From Aspidiotus rigidus (Eukaryota; Arthropoda; Insecta; Hemiptera; Diaspididae): a stretch of DNA of 64,000 bases. Made by a program: the position numbers and the translations under genes. The notes under the pieces were generated by a model. It made no database searches. It was given only the letters and a program-made list of their open reading frames with translations, and was not told where the DNA came from. Location of the stretch: contig JAVHKY010000036.1 of assembly GCA_035079385.1 (NCBI GenBank), positions 434,001 through 498,000 on the forward strand, given 5' to 3'. Numbering within the stretch: position 1 is the stretch's first letter; each line of letters opens with the position of its first letter. This document shows, in pieces, positions 49,493-61,699 of the stretch.

Positions 49493-51695
49493 TTGGACTA
49501 CAAACTGAAGGCTCATTTCTGTGTAAGTATTAGAAATAGGATTTTTATTATGCATATGAATGTTGACCACGCTTCACGTCGAATTTGACTTTCTGCTGGC
49601 TAGATATCTTACAAATCTGAGTCGTACAGCGAGAAATTTTGTCACTCGAGGGGTGAATTTTATAGTTGAGCACGTAGAGAAATTCTGAATGCTAAATGCT
49701 CAACGATACCACTTCAACTTGAAAGCTAAAGTTGTATGCTTTCAAAATTTTTCAGCTTCTTGACCAAGGATGTACCTCATAAGCATAGAATTGAATTTTT
49801 CGTCCATGTTTTATTGGCAATCTGAGACAGATCAAGAATATGGATTTCCGAAGGGAGAGAACAATTTTTGGGCAGAATGATTGTATCTCGCGCACTATTA
49901 AGAAAGTTGTAGTCCTTTTTGAGGGTCAAACTTATCCAGATTTTGACGGGTAGAAGGTCAGCGAAGAAATTTCTGGCGTATTTCTGTTTATTCGAATCTC
50001 TAGAGGGAATAAAATAGAATACTTCCATTCGTGCAAGGACTTGTGAATTTTGGTTAAACCCGCACATAAGGAAAGATGTAAATTGCGTAGCTTATTTGGC
50101 GATGAAATACGTAATCATTAATGTCAATTCCACCAGCTATTTGATATTCAGATGCGTAATTTTTGTCATTTTGTTTGCAGAAGTTTTTCTTTTCGGAGGA
50201 GTCGAATGTTCGCAGTTGATATCTCGATTGACAATTCCAGATGAGTGGTCAATATTTTTCAGCACAGTCTGTATTTACTTCTCACCTGTATCGGCTTTGG
50301 TGAATTTTAAGATTTTATTACTGTATACTTCTACACTAATAATTTATATGACCTGTGATCCATTATTAGATAAATTGATAGCAAAAGTTATGAATTTCGA
50401 TTAGAGGAAGAGAGAAGAAAAAATGAGCGTAGAAAGAAGATAAGGACCTATTATGTTTGAAGATGGAAAAAAAGAGTGTTGCTTGTTCCTTCTATATCGA
50501 ATAATTTTTGCACTCCCGGAGAAATTCTTTAAGATGTGAATGTAATACTAAGCGATTTCTTGTTGCCATTAGAAAGAAATATTCTAATATGTATGGTTCA
50601 AGACTTTTTGTGTCTTGACGTTATCATTCGAATTTGTAACTGGAGATTACTCATTAAAAACATACGTTCTCCTTTTTCTCTTCTTTTATTGGAAATACCT
50701 ACCTACATTGATCCATTATTTTTTGAACAGAGCTCACCTTAAAGATTAGTTTTAAAGAATGCGCACGGACGAACCATCCCAATCTCATTCTCCCATTGAT
50801 AAAAGGGTTTACAGAAGATGAGCGAAAAATCATTCCTGGTGTAATATCTCACGTTAGTCTCCATAGAAGAATTTATGCGAATAAAGCATTCTATCGGTAC
50901 AATCCATAGAAACAGAAATGAAAATTTTCTCTGCTTCATATTTCTTTTCTTTACTACAAATGATGGTGTGTATTAATCAAAAACAAATTGTAGTATCATC
51001 TAAAATCAAAGCTGTTCGCATTTTGTGTAAATCTTCATAGTACAAACCGAAAATAATTATGAGATCAGATCTCAGCTAAACAGAAAGAAAAAAAAACTCC
51101 GTAATTTCGTAATACGAACTCTTACTTCCTAACCATTAGGTACTGAATTCCAAATTATGTGTTGATTGTAACGTTGAATGAAGCATCCTTGTTCTAATTC
51201 TCAATCTCTTTTATATTATCGAACTAGAGTGTGATTCATCCACGTGTCTGTAGTATCAGCTGCCTCTCCCCAGGGATTTCTTTTGTGCATTGATTCATCT
51301 TGAATCATAACAATAACAATTTGTATACTGTATAATATTTTTATATCGTGAGTATATTCACGTTGAAATGGCAATGTGAAATTGATTTCTATTAGATTGC
51401 ACTCGATAAGTAATGAAGGGATTTAAAATAATTCTAGGAGTATTCTATGCAAAAAAAAAATAATCAACTTTATTCCAGCACTCATTACGTCAATTTTAAG
51501 TTGCTATCGTAATTGGAAATGTGTTATCTAGTTTTTAGGGGGCGTTTCGAGTTTGTGGTGCGTTAACGGAAACAGTTGATAGCGAATATCGTGTCACCGG
51601 CTTCTTTTTATTCATAGTTGTTCGATAGTTGCGATTTTTTCCCAGACTATCTTTTCTCGATTGTCGATGCAAATTAAAATTACTCGCTCGTGAAG
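49493..51695. other. Intergenic region between morgue and the Cys-loop receptor gene
   Basis: Contains morgue's 3'UTR at its left and the receptor 5'UTR/promoter at its right. One hydrophobic ORF (50096-50404) is listed separately. Otherwise AT-rich with no repeat or domain that I recognise. Confidence 0.4.
50096..50404 (+). CDS. Unsupported hydrophobic ORF, possible terminal exon
   Basis: 102 codons, rich in Ile/Leu/Phe, with two possible membrane segments. A tttgcag acceptor-like site near 50180 would give a terminal exon of about 75 codons starting 'EVFLFGGVECSQLISRL'. No family is recognised and no partner exon was found. It may be a chance ORF. Confidence 0.15.
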   Translation: MAMKYVIINVNSTSYLIFRCVIFVILFAEVFLFGGVECSQLISRLTIPDEWSIFFSTVCIYFSPVSALVNFKILLLYTSTLIIYMTCDPLLDKLIAKVMNFD

Positions 51696-54600
51696 ATGAG
51701 AATTTCAGCGCGCTCTTCTAGAATAGTGATTGTCTTGTTTTTAATGAATTGTATTGGTAAGTTTTTTAATATTATCCTCCGTCGAATGCTCTACCTGGAC
51801 CTTTCAATGGTGCGGTACAATTTTCTTTGGAGAAGTGGTCTATGAACACATTTTGAAAACACATTTTTTGTGTGAAGAAATTTTGAGATCCCTTAAGATT
51901 TAGTCAACTTTTACCAGAAGATGATTGAAACTCGTCAAACATGAAACAGTATTTAAATCCAGTTTCTTATATCGGAACTCCTCTCTGTATGCGCGAACCA
52001 CTTCAACCACCACGGTTGAATAACTGCCTTTCTGCTGTTTTTCGTTCTTATCTCGGTAAGTATTGATTTTTCAGGGGAAATACTTCTTATAAAAATGAAA
52101 AATCATACAATTTTTACGAATAATGTTTCATTCATCTTTTTCCTGGCGTTGATAGTAACTGATATAATCGTCATCAAAAATGGTTCTCATCTAATGTATC
52201 TATAATCGTATCAAGTCATATTCTTAGAATAATAATTTAAAAAATCAATTTATTATTCATAATATTATTAATAATTTTATTTAATGATAGTTCGTTTTTC
52301 CCTGCGTTCCGAAATTTTTCGTACATTATACGAGTAAAAATTGTGGCAACAAAAGCAATGTTAATTCTTATTATTATAATTTTTATGTCACGGAAAAAGG
52401 CTTTTATTTATTAATTTTATCTAGTTCAATAAAAATTATAAAAGTATTACTTGAAGATGAGAAAATAATTAACGTTGTTGATGATAGGTAGTAAAAAACT
52501 TGATTTAAAATTAAGAAATTTAATTTAAAATAATATAAATAAATAGAATCTTTCATTAAAAAAATAAATTGAAATATTTAGAGCAGATTTTTGATTGCGA
52601 TTACCTCACTTCAACGCTATGATAAAAATAAATAGATCAATATTTGTAGAAAATTGTATGATCTTTCATTTTTACAAGAGGTATTTTTGGTATTCTTCTT
52701 GAAAATCAATATTCTACTGAGATGATAGTAAAAGTTTATGAAGAGGGAACTTACTCTTCTGGGTTGGGAAGCGCTTACATCAGAGGGTGGAAGGTTGAAG
52801 GGACTCTATTAGGACACAGTGACTGACAATTGTGCTGAGTGCTAAGTTTATCCGATCTATTCTTACTCAAAATGCATATTTTACTGGTCTATAGGGGCTT
52901 GGATGAATATTTGATGCGACGGAAACCCGAATGTATAGAAGAACATGAAAAAGTTGTAGATAGCAGGCTATACGATTTAGAAGAAGATGAAAAGATGAAG
53001 TATTGATTCATGATTTAGTTCCATCACATTACAGCTCCTAACAATTAAAATAAACGTAATCACGAGAAAATTCTATAACTTTCCAACGGCAGTTTGAGGG
53101 AACAAAGAATTTTTCATTGTGAAATTATAGGGCGAGTTGAAAAAAGACGTCTGGAAAAATTATCGTTGGTACTACTGCTACAAAAAGTATTTTTTCTTGT
53201 TTCTCTTTCTCTCTCAGTCTTCGCTATTCGTCTTCAAGGGCTCTCCTAGGAGCGCTACTCTCGAAAGCGATGGTGTGTAATAGTCCCTTATAGAATACAG
53301 GAATGATTTTTAAAAATTCCTCACTGGTACTCAATTGTTCGAACAATAGATGAGTATTTGATGATAATTAACTGGCGTCATTCATGGAAGGGTATATGCA
53401 ACTGCCCTATGAAATGCAGATTGCAGAGCTCAGTGATTTCAGCCGAGCTGATTTTTACTCACAGTTTCTCATAAGAGAAGAGAGTTCCGCACAACTTTTG
53501 TTTACAACTTTATCGATATGTATATATTTTAAGAATAAAAAATTATTAATCATAAAATTGGGACGTCAACCTTTCTTTTGAGCTAGAATTCATTCTTTTC
53601 ATGATTTTTGATATTATTTGACAACAAGAGTCTCCCGGAATTCTCTTACGGGAAATCACGTGTAAAAATCAGCCCGGCTAAAATCACTGACCTCTGCGGT
53701 CTGCATTTCATAGAGTGTTTGCGAATTTGCGATTTCCTTCCATGAATGACGTCACGCTGGTTATAATCTATAGAATATGAAAATGAGTCATAGTTACAAA
53801 AGTTGAAGCAGTTTACTCTAGCAATTTCAAAACTCGCCTAGGTGGCTTTCCGTTTGAATTTCACGAGAGAAAAGAGCAAAAATAAAATTATGTTGTATGG
53901 TTATATGAATTATGAATATTCATCATGACTCATCATCACCAGTGTAAGCTTAGGAAAAATTTCGCATAGCGGCGCATACTCTATTTTTATTGACGAATTG
54001 TCTCCGTGAGACCCTTTCGACTTAAAATTTCAGAAAGATTACCTTGATTAATACAATCATAATTCCCCTCATGTCTAACCAGGAGACACAGAGGAGAGAT
54101 AGTTAACTCTTGGTCAATCTTTAAGATATAAAACAAATATATTTGACACGTTAGCGCTGCAACCGGATAAAGATCATGGGAGAAAAAAAACAGGAGTTTA
54201 GGGGGGGCTTTGACTACATACCTCTTATGGACTGAGCTTCGTTCATAATATACTGCAATATTAAACAAACGAGCGTGGAAACATGTATAGCGTGCGGAGG
54301 ACTCCAACGTGGGCAGTGCGGGTGAATGCGTGGAGGAGTAACATCTTCTCCTCCCTCTGCAATCAACCGCGTCGCCTATTTTGAGTCCTCCGCATTTTAT
54401 TTTCTTATCATATCTTTCCACGGGTAAACGTCGTCTTAGCTCAGTCCAGGGGGAGCCTATCATCGACTACGCCATTGATGCGAAGAAATAATACTATTTT
54501 TCCATTACTACCTATAATTATCCGCTAAAAAATTTTCCAGAAATTTAAATTTACGCATTCATTTACCCTGACCAGACTTCAAAATCTTGTATGCAAATCG

Positions 54601-57600
54601 TTTGTACAACTGTTGTAACTTCGAATTGTCCGTCTTAATAAGATCAGTGATCCTAAATTCAAAGAATCGGTTTGATCTTGAGACAAGTAATTGAAGATCA
54701 TTGGTGAGTATGTATTTCTATCCAGCGATTCTGTCAAAGGACATTAATTTGATTTTCTTGAACCTTAGTTACCCAGAAAACACCACAAGGAAGGTGACTT
54801 ACTTTGTTTTTCAAAACAAAAAGTGCAGCTAGCTGCAAAGAAATATGCTTTGACGTCATTACTATGTCGAGTACTAGGTGTGTAGTGGCTATACTCTGTT
54901 CACATTAAGGAAGGATAGAAGTATGACCTTGAGAACGGAACGACAGATTAAAATTACCCGGAGCGTTCCGTTCTCGAGGTCATATTTTTCTATCCTTCCT
55001 TAATGTGAACATAGTATAGTCGCGATGCTATTTGGCATTCTAGAAATGGTGGGCAATACCTCGCAGAGATATTCGATCTTGGTTCTCTCCTCGTATACTC
55101 TGTTCACGTTGAGAAAGGATAGAAAGTAGTACCTCGAGAACGGAACGGTAGATTGAAATTACCTGGAGCGTTCCGTTCTCAAGGTACTACTTTCTATCCT
55201 TTCTTAACGTGAACGGAGTATAATTCTGTACAATTTTCAAGATTCATGCGTAGTTTAGAATGTATTTGCTTTTCTTCGATGACGGGACTCCATTTTCGTT
55301 TGGTTTGTACAAGTAGGATACTCCTTCCACCACATTGTTGGTTCTCGCTCCGCAATGTAGTGTACAATTGTACATACATTCTACCCACATTTCACCATTC
55401 GTGGGCAAAAAGAGGCTATTTTCTTCCTCCTCTCTGTGGTCTCCCAATGTAGTTATCCTCGAATCCTCCATAAAATCCAAGACAGACCGCAAAGATGCGT
55501 CGATCTACTCTTCAAGATCCTTAACAGATCGTGCTCTAGTTAAGCGTTGTCATCTTTTCACATTCACTCCAGCAGTTCATTTTATCTTTTCTCGTGCTGA
55601 AACGTCTTAAGGTTATTTCGTGCCGAAAAGACCTCGCGTTGAAGAGACGGCGCCGAAACGTTCATTCCTTCCCAACTGTAAGTTACCCCTCGAAAGTTAA
55701 ATGATTGTTAATTTACACGCCCGCCCATGATCTACGATATCTCACCTGCATAGAATGAGAGGCTAATCTGTAAGCGCCAGTTTTGCTCTTCCAAATTCGT
55801 TTAAGGCACTATCATTCTCTGCCTCTTAGCGTCCAGGTGTGCGAAAAATACCTAGGTATAAGCTTTTAGGTTATAAATGTAGGCACTTAATTACTTATGT
55901 GCGAACGTTTTGCATTAAAGATTTTGGAGTAATCAAGGGATACAGTCTCATATGGAAATCTGTCGGGAAACCTTTCTTGATTCGAGGTATCGTACGATTC
56001 ATAAGAAATAATGTAGCGATTGATATTAATTTTAAAAATCCATGAAACTGATCAAGTACCCATCGAGGAGAACAACCAAAAGATTGTTTTGTTTTCTCTT
56101 AGTAGGAAATGCTCGGAGTTTTTCTTGTACAACTAATAAATCGAATAATGCAACTCAAACACCTCAAGAGAAGCTTCAGGAAGATCTGTTGTGCGACTAT
56201 GATGCATACAAGAGACCGGTCAAAGATCCAAATAAAATTGTCTACGTGAATGTAAAATTCCGTCCTATATTCTTTGACATAGTGAGTAATCGATCATACA
56301 TTACGTATAACCGTGGCTTTGGCGCGACAAATTTAGACTATCTATTGCTGTTTATGTGACTCCAGTCACGTAAACAGCAATAGGTTAGATTCTTTCGTGT
56401 CAGATCTACATTTATTGACGAAAGCATTCTAAGTGAAAAAAGTGTTCGATGAGTTGGTAACTTGGGTTCATTTCTATGTTTTCTAGATGAAGCAGGAAGA
56501 AGTTATTCGTATTTCTGGAATTCTTGAGCTTGTAATTCTCTTTTTTCTTCCTTTTATTATTATTATTTGATAGCCTGCTTTTACGCCTTTCTATTTGTGT
56601 CGCATTAATTTTTTCGAATGGATGTAGGAGGGTGTGTTCAAACCACTCTTGATCACGAGTCTAATTTATTCTTCAACTGTGGGCGGAAAAAAAAATAATT
56701 ATAGAAAAATTTCAGATTTTTATCTCTCTTTCTAACATGCGACCAAAAAAACGGGGTTTACATTAAAAATTCAGACCATAGGCAATTTTCCTACGATTTC
56801 TTTTTTTTTTCTTTTTTGGCAAAATGAAGCCAGGGATTTAGCGAAGGCAAACTTTGTCAAAGAAAAAATAAAGAACCACTTTTGTACAAGAATCTCTTTT
56901 TTTTCACTTACCATGATATGTTGAAGAGCTGGACAGATGAACTTTTGAAATGGATGCCGAATAAATATGGATCATTGAATGAAATGAAAACCACTTATTA
57001 TGATATCTGGTATCCGAGAATCTCAGCCTACGATTCGTAAGTATTTTAAACACGTGTTCAGAAAAAAAAAAGAAGAAAAAAAAGAGTTATCTACTTTTCG
57101 TTTCAAACATAGAATTAATGTGACAGGGGGACAGCTTATCGATTCCTCGATGAAATGGATAGACTCCGTTTTGAAGACCCTATAATCAAATTTAATGGTT
57201 CAGTCATTTTGCGCGCTGCTGTCACATTCTTCGGACCTTGTAAGTATGATTCTGAAAAATGGCCTTTCGAAGAATGGACGTGCTCATTCTCTTTAGCCAA
57301 AACATCGGATGACAGTAACATGGTACAAACTGCCCCATTCAAACCATCCAATAACATTGTACGTGTATACTGAAGATAATGTTTGGAAACCTTGTATACC
57401 TACCGGTAACTTGACCTGGTATGATTAGTAAGACTTATGCGTCAAATTCTAGGATTTGGGTGCTCTGGAAGAAAACAATGCATGGCAGATAGTATCGAAC
57501 CCGCCTTTCAGTTTGGCAAACAACCTACTGGTGAATTCACACCTTGAACTCGGTGTAACGCTACAGAGACACGTTTCACATTATCAAACCGTTTTTGTTG

Positions 57601-58846
57601 TTCCAGGCATCGGTAAGTTGACAGAAGCTAGGTGACTTCTATGCAGACCTAGGCTATAAAACTTCAAATGAAAAGTAAGCCTACCTAGGCTAAATGAAAT
57701 AAACTCTCATGCAGCTCACGGAGAAAGGAAAGAAGATACGTTTTTCTTTAGCAGGGTATATCAAATTTCTCCAAATTCAACAGAACCTATAATGTATTAC
57801 TCGGAGATGGAAATTTTCTCAAGTCCATCACTATATCAAAAGTAATGACAATATATGTACCTGTCTACTTAGTCATGAGGTAGTACTAGGGACCAATACC
57901 GGTAGTATACTTTTGCCTTCCAGCTGTCAAAATATATAGGCACCGTTTGATTGCAACTCAGGATTCGAATTCATAAAAGAGATCAAATGTTCCTCAAAAG
58001 ATTGTATATATAGCCCTAGCAATAAATTAATTTAACTTAGTAAAAAGCGTAGGTAACTCGAATTACCGGTACAATGATATTTTGATCTAGACTTAAGACT
58101 GAATTGAGTCTCAGAAAAGTGTACCTAAAGAATGATTTGCTACGGTAGTAATGCTGTACCTACGAGTTTTCTGTTTTAGCTTTATTGTCGCTATCGCTGT
58201 TCTCATTTTGGTTGACGAGTAGAATTTATTGTCGTATATTGATCAATATGTTGACGACACTCGTTCAATTGAGTTTCCTAGAACGTATGTTTTCATTGCT
58301 AGATGGTAATGGATCAAAAGGCGTTGTTATATGTACGAAATTTTCCAGTTCCATTAGAAGCTTGCTCACGTCTGCGAGACTGAACGCACTCATTTCCTCA
58401 ATTTTTTCATTCTATTCTAGATCAATTTTACAGCGATACTATGTTCGTAAGCTTTCTTGGGTTACTGCTGGCAGTAATGAACGCAAAATTACTATCCAGA
58501 ACCACCGACCCACCGAATTATATCACAGAAGTAATAGAAATTTTTGCAGTGATCCCGTACGTAGGACCACTATTTTCATATTTCATCGTAAGTTCATATT
58601 CTGTGATCGCTCCTATTTTTGTATTTCACTATCCAAAATTATGAATAATTTGTACGTGTTTTTATTCAGAACGACGACATAAATGGTCTCTCCAAGGTGG
58701 ACGACGATGAAGTTGGATTAGTAGCCGCCGTCGATGAAAAAGGGAGCCAAAAATGGAGGATAATAAATAATTTCTTCGACAAATGTATTTTCCTCCTAAT
58801 TGCTCTATATTTTGTAGCTTTTTATTTGTTGAGGTTGTTATTCTGA
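51696..58846 (+). CDS. Divergent Cys-loop (nicotinic acetylcholine receptor-like) subunit
   Basis: Membrane subunit of a pentameric ligand-gated channel. Nine exons join in phase to 1281 nt, 426 aa: 51696-51756, 56106-56281, 56487-56531, 56927-57036, 57127-57358, 57453-57612, 58180-58332, 58421-58587, 58670-58846. Exon 1 encodes a signal peptide (MRISARSSRIVIVLFLMNCI). The extracellular domain has 'SWTDELLKW' and 'YYDIWYPRISAYDS', in place of the family's W-x-D-x-x-L-x-W and IW-x-PD-x-x-L-x-N. It also has the Cys-loop C169-x13-C183. TM1 is near 'VFVVPGIGALLSLSLFSFW', then TM2 and TM3; TM4 is near the C-terminus ('CIFLLIALYFVAFYLLRLLF'). Odd points: no vicinal Cys pair in loop C, no Gly-Glu-Lys before TM2, and a short TM3-TM4 loop. 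It is probably not a canonical agonist-binding alpha subunit. The link of exon 1 rests on matching phase and the signal peptide. Confidence 0.82.
52895..53006 (+). other. Exon-like coding stretch of unknown origin
   Basis: After a 'tctatag' acceptor-like site, about 36 codons read as a charged, protein-like peptide ('LDEYLMRRKPECIEEHEKVV', then 'DSRLYDLEEDEKMKY') ending in TGA. Its phase does not fit the donor of the signal-peptide exon. It could be a processed-gene relic or the last exon of a nested gene. Confidence 0.25.
53373..53757. mobile_element. About 385-bp inverted-repeat (foldback) element
   Basis: The left arm has 'cgtcattcatggaaggg', 'catagggcag' and 'gatttcagccgagctgattt'. The right arm has the inverse words 'aaatcagcccggctaaaatc' and 'ccttccatgaatgacg'. 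The arms are about 100 bp and imperfect, with an AT-rich loop at about 53500-53620. No target duplication could be fixed. An ORF inside is only arm sequence. Confidence 0.6.
54889..55019. mobile_element. Hairpin MITE 1 of a tandem pair
   Basis: A 131-bp near-perfect palindrome. The left arm begins CTATACTCTGTTCACATTAA and the right arm is its reverse complement with a few changes. The loop is about 20 nt, at 54943-54962. TA at the borders suggests TA-targeting (Tc1/mariner-type) mobilisation. No ORF. It could also form a long RNA hairpin if transcribed as intron. Confidence 0.75.
55094..55222. mobile_element. Hairpin MITE 2 of a tandem pair
   Basis: A 129-bp near-perfect palindrome related to the element about 75 bp upstream. 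Arms begin TATACTCTGTTCACGTTGAG and share the 'gagaacggaacg' core. It differs from its neighbour at several sites, but its own two arms agree closely, so the two insertions look independent or long separated. Confidence 0.75.
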
Positions 58847-59703
58847 GAGATTCGATACCAAATAATATGCAGGTACATTTAGCTCGTAGTTTCTGATTTG
58901 TTACACGATGTTGTTTGAAAAACTATAAGAATATAATTGAAAATGAGATTGTAAGTATTGTACATAGACTAAGTTATTTTTATACTTTAATAACTATTCT
59001 AGTTCTTGAATGCACGCCAATTGACTTTAATCAGGAATATCGAGACACGACTCGAATAAAATTCATAATAGACATTCAAAATAATTACTCGACCTGGCGC
59101 AAATTTCAAAGAGAATGCGCCGCAACACCAAATCAAATTTACAATTTATATTTTCAATCAATTACTTCTCAATTAGATATTATCCAATATCCACGTATTT
59201 TGGTAAATACCGTACGAAAAAATAACAAAGCAAGTAAAAATCAACAAGTATTTAATCATAATGAATAAATAGGGGACAAAAATTGTATCATATAAATTTA
59301 GGATAAAATTATCACAGCACAGTTTAAAGGAACGATAAAAAAGTTGAGGATAAAAAAAATACCCCATCAGTCTTGGTGAAATAATTCACACAATAAATTC
59401 ACTCTCCTCTTAATTCGCGAGAAGCAAAGAAAAAAAAAAAAAAAAAAAACACGCAGACGCTACAAAGACATGTAATTAACATCGATACACACCTTCGAGA
59501 AAGAAAAAATTCAGAGTACAAAAGCAGAACGAATACCTACTCAAATAACTTACAATACTATGAGGGGAAGACCTATACGAAAAAACTCCCCCATTGTGAA
59601 AAAAAAATAATAATCTCAATCTAAAATAAATAAAATAGTCGAAAGTTTAGATTTACATGATGAAAAGAAATCTCAATTATCGGGAGAATCCGACTTTGCA
59701 AAC
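58847..59703. other. Convergent 3' region between the receptor and Hsp70 genes
   Basis: Holds the 3'UTRs of the plus-strand receptor and the minus-strand Hsp70. An A-run lies at about 59430-59450. A 117-codon ORF (58915-59268) has no recognisable family and begins just after the receptor stop codon. I regard it as chance or UTR. Confidence 0.4.
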
Positions 59704-61554
59704 TCAAGCACCTCCAACTTCGGTCAATTTATTCATCACAGCCGAACACGTAAGAGTCAACTTTCGCAACATATCTTTGTACTCTTCTTCCTCATACGAG
59801 GTTCTTGCATCCAACCATTCCAGCACATTTTCACACTCTTTCAATGCAGACTTCTTCTCTTCCTCAGACAGCTTATCACCTGCTTCTCCAATGGCTTGTT
59901 TTACGCGGAAAATATATGCTTCAAGATTATTTCTCGCTAGCACTCTATTCTTCTGTTTTTCATCATCCTCGCGATACCGAGCAGCTTCGTTGATCATTTT
60001 ATCAATCTCTTCCTTTGAAAGCCGACCTTTTTCATTGGTAATCACTATTTTCTCAGAATTCCCAGAAGCGTTATCTCTCGCCGTTACGTTCAAAATGCCA
60101 TTAGGATCCAAATTGAATGTTACGTCGATCTGCGGAACTCCTCTCGGAGCTGGCGGAATGCCATACAGATCGAATACACCCAAAAGATTGTTGTCTTTCA
60201 CCATCGTCCGTTCTCCTTCGTACACAGCAACTGTGACACCATCTTGGTTGTCAGCATACGTAGTGAATACCTTCGTCTTTTTACATGGAATGCGACTGTT
60301 TCGTTCGATCAAAATTGTCATCATGCCTCCAGCTATCTCTAAACCTAGAGACAGAGGAGTCACATCGACGAGTAAAACGTCTTGAAGAGCAGAGCTGGTA
60401 TCACCTTTGAGAACAGCAGCTTGGATAGCAGCTCCATATGCCACAGCCTCGTCTGGATTGACGGATAAATTAGGTGGCTTACCATAGAAAAAAGTTTCCA
60501 ATATAGTGTGAATTTTTGGAATACGCGTGGAACCGCCAACTAGGACAACTTCATGAATATCCCCTCTATTCAGCTTCGCGTCTACTAAAGCTTTCTCCAT
60601 TGGTACGAGGGTAGCTCTGAATAAATCTGCGCACAGTTCTTCAAATCTTGCTCTCGATATCTTACTATAAAAATCAATTCCAGAATCTAATCCATCCACT
60701 TCTATGTTGGCTTCCGTACAGGATGATAACGTTCGTTTGGCACGTTCTGCCGCCGTTCTCAGCCGTCGAAGAGCGCGTTGATTGCCTGAAATATCCTTAC
60801 CATATTTTCGTTCGAACTCTTCCTGAAGATAGTCTACAATACGGTTATCGAAGTCTTCTCCACCCAGGTGCGTATCGCCAGCCGTGCTACGTACTTCAAA
60901 CAGAGATCCTTCACTAATACTAAGTATCGAAACATCGAATGTACCACCGCCGAGGTCAAAAATCATTACATTCTTATCACCTCTGATATTCTTATCCAAA
61001 CCATAAGCCAAAGCTGCTGCTGTCGGTTCATTAATAATCCGTAACACATTTAAGCCCGCGATGGCACCAGCATCTTTAGTAGCCTGGCGTTGCGAGTCGT
61101 TGAAGTATGCAGGAACAGTGATAACGGCGTCGGTAACGGTCTGACCAAGGAAAGTTTCTGCTGTTTCTTTCATCTTCGCTAGCACCATCGAACTAACCTC
61201 CTCCGGCGAGAATATCTTTGTCTGCCCTTTGAAATCGATCTGAATTTTCGGCCTCGAGTTGACGTTGATGACAGAGAATGGCCAATGCTTCATATCTCGT
61301 TGGATAGCCGGATCATCATATCGTCGACCGATCAAACGTTTCGCATCGAATATTGTATTTTTCGGGTTAAGCGCAACTTGACCTTTCGCGGCATCACCGA
61401 CCAGTCTTCCGCATTCGGTGAACGCTACGTAACTCGGGGTAGTTCGATTACCTTGACTGTTGGCAATTATCTCCACCTTTCCTTGAAGCCACACTCCGAC
61501 GCACGAATACGTTGTACCCAGATCGATGCCGATAGCCGGAGCCGAATTCGACAT
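59704..61554 (-). CDS. Hsp70: Cytosolic Hsp70 family chaperone lacking the EEVD tail
   Basis: ATP-dependent protein-folding chaperone. One uninterrupted exon, 616 aa. The ATPase domain has all three signatures: [15 protein letters not shown] near the start, [14 protein letters not shown], and [18 protein letters not shown]. The linker and beta-type substrate-binding domain follow ('[13 protein letters not shown]', '[20 protein letters not shown]'), then a shortened helical lid. The absence of a signal peptide and the length point to the cytosol/nucleus. Unusually, it stops at '...[10 protein letters not shown]', so the Gly-rich GGMP region and the terminal EEVD that binds TPR co-chaperones (Hop, CHIP) are absent. 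Usual length is about 640-650 aa. The start [16 protein letters not shown] fits the family. Inducibility is suggested by upstream elements. Confidence 0.95.
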   Translation of the reverse strand: MSNSAPAIGIDLGTTYSCVGVWLQGKVEIIANSQGNRTTPSYVAFTECGRLVGDAAKGQVALNPKNTIFDAKRLIGRRYDDPAIQRDMKHWPFSVINVNSRPKIQIDFKGQTKIFSPEEVSSMVLAKMKETAETFLGQTVTDAVITVPAYFNDSQRQATKDAGAIAGLNVLRIINEPTAAALAYGLDKNIRGDKNVMIFDLGGGTFDVSILSISEGSLFEVRSTAGDTHLGGEDFDNRIVDYLQEEFERKYGKDISGNQRALRRLRTAAERAKRTLSSCTEANIEVDGLDSGIDFYSKISRARFEELCADLFRATLVPMEKALVDAKLNRGDIHEVVLVGGSTRIPKIHTILETFFYGKPPNLSVNPDEAVAYGAAIQAAVLKGDTSSALQDVLLVDVTPLSLGLEIAGGMMTILIERNSRIPCKKTKVFTTYADNQDGVTVAVYEGERTMVKDNNLLGVFDLYGIPPAPRGVPQIDVTFNLDPNGILNVTARDNASGNSEKIVITNEKGRLSKEEIDKMINEAARYREDDEKQKNRVLARNNLEAYIFRVKQAIGEAGDKLSEEEKKSALKECENVLEWLDARTSYEEEEYKDMLRKLTLTCSAVMNKLTEVGGA

Positions 61555-61561
61555 ATTGTTG

Positions 61562-61645
61562 CTGCAGCAAAAAATACAAAAATAAGAAATGAATATGAAA
61601 TTCGAAGACTCGGTTAGTACGAAATGAACTGATACAAATACTTAC
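61562..61645 (-). other. Probable 5'UTR intron of Hsp70
   Basis: On the minus strand, 'ttactgtaagtatttg' gives a good donor at 61645 and 'ttttttgctgcag' an acceptor at 61562, leaving a 7-nt leader before the ATG. The intron would be 84 bp. Insect heat-inducible hsp70 genes are mostly intronless, so transcript evidence is needed; the sites themselves are strong. Confidence 0.5.
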
Positions 61646-61699
61646 AGTAATCGAAACGATGCGCATTCACGCAAGTAACCTCGCAAGATGTGGAGTGAA

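Larger units (their letters stand above)
51757..56105 (+). other. Long first intron of the Cys-loop receptor gene
   Basis: 4.35 kb between the signal-peptide exon and the next exon. It contains a foldback element (53373-53757), two tandem hairpin MITEs (54889-55222) and one exon-like stretch (52895-53006). Much of the remainder is AT-rich. ORFs at 53987-54463 (minus) and 55244-55610 show no family likeness. Confidence 0.55.

Noticed and set aside
53987..54463. 158-codon minus-strand ORF in the receptor intron
   Set aside because: No domain, no biased codon pattern and no splice-supported partner. The composition looks like translated repeat or noncoding DNA.
58915..59268. 117-codon ORF directly after the receptor stop codon
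   Set aside because: No recognisable family, AT-driven Ile/Asn/Lys content, and located in the expected 3'UTR.
59657..60385. 242-codon plus-strand ORF
   Set aside because: It lies wholly antisense to the conserved Hsp70 coding exon. Its openness follows from Hsp70 codon constraints and no domain is recognisable.
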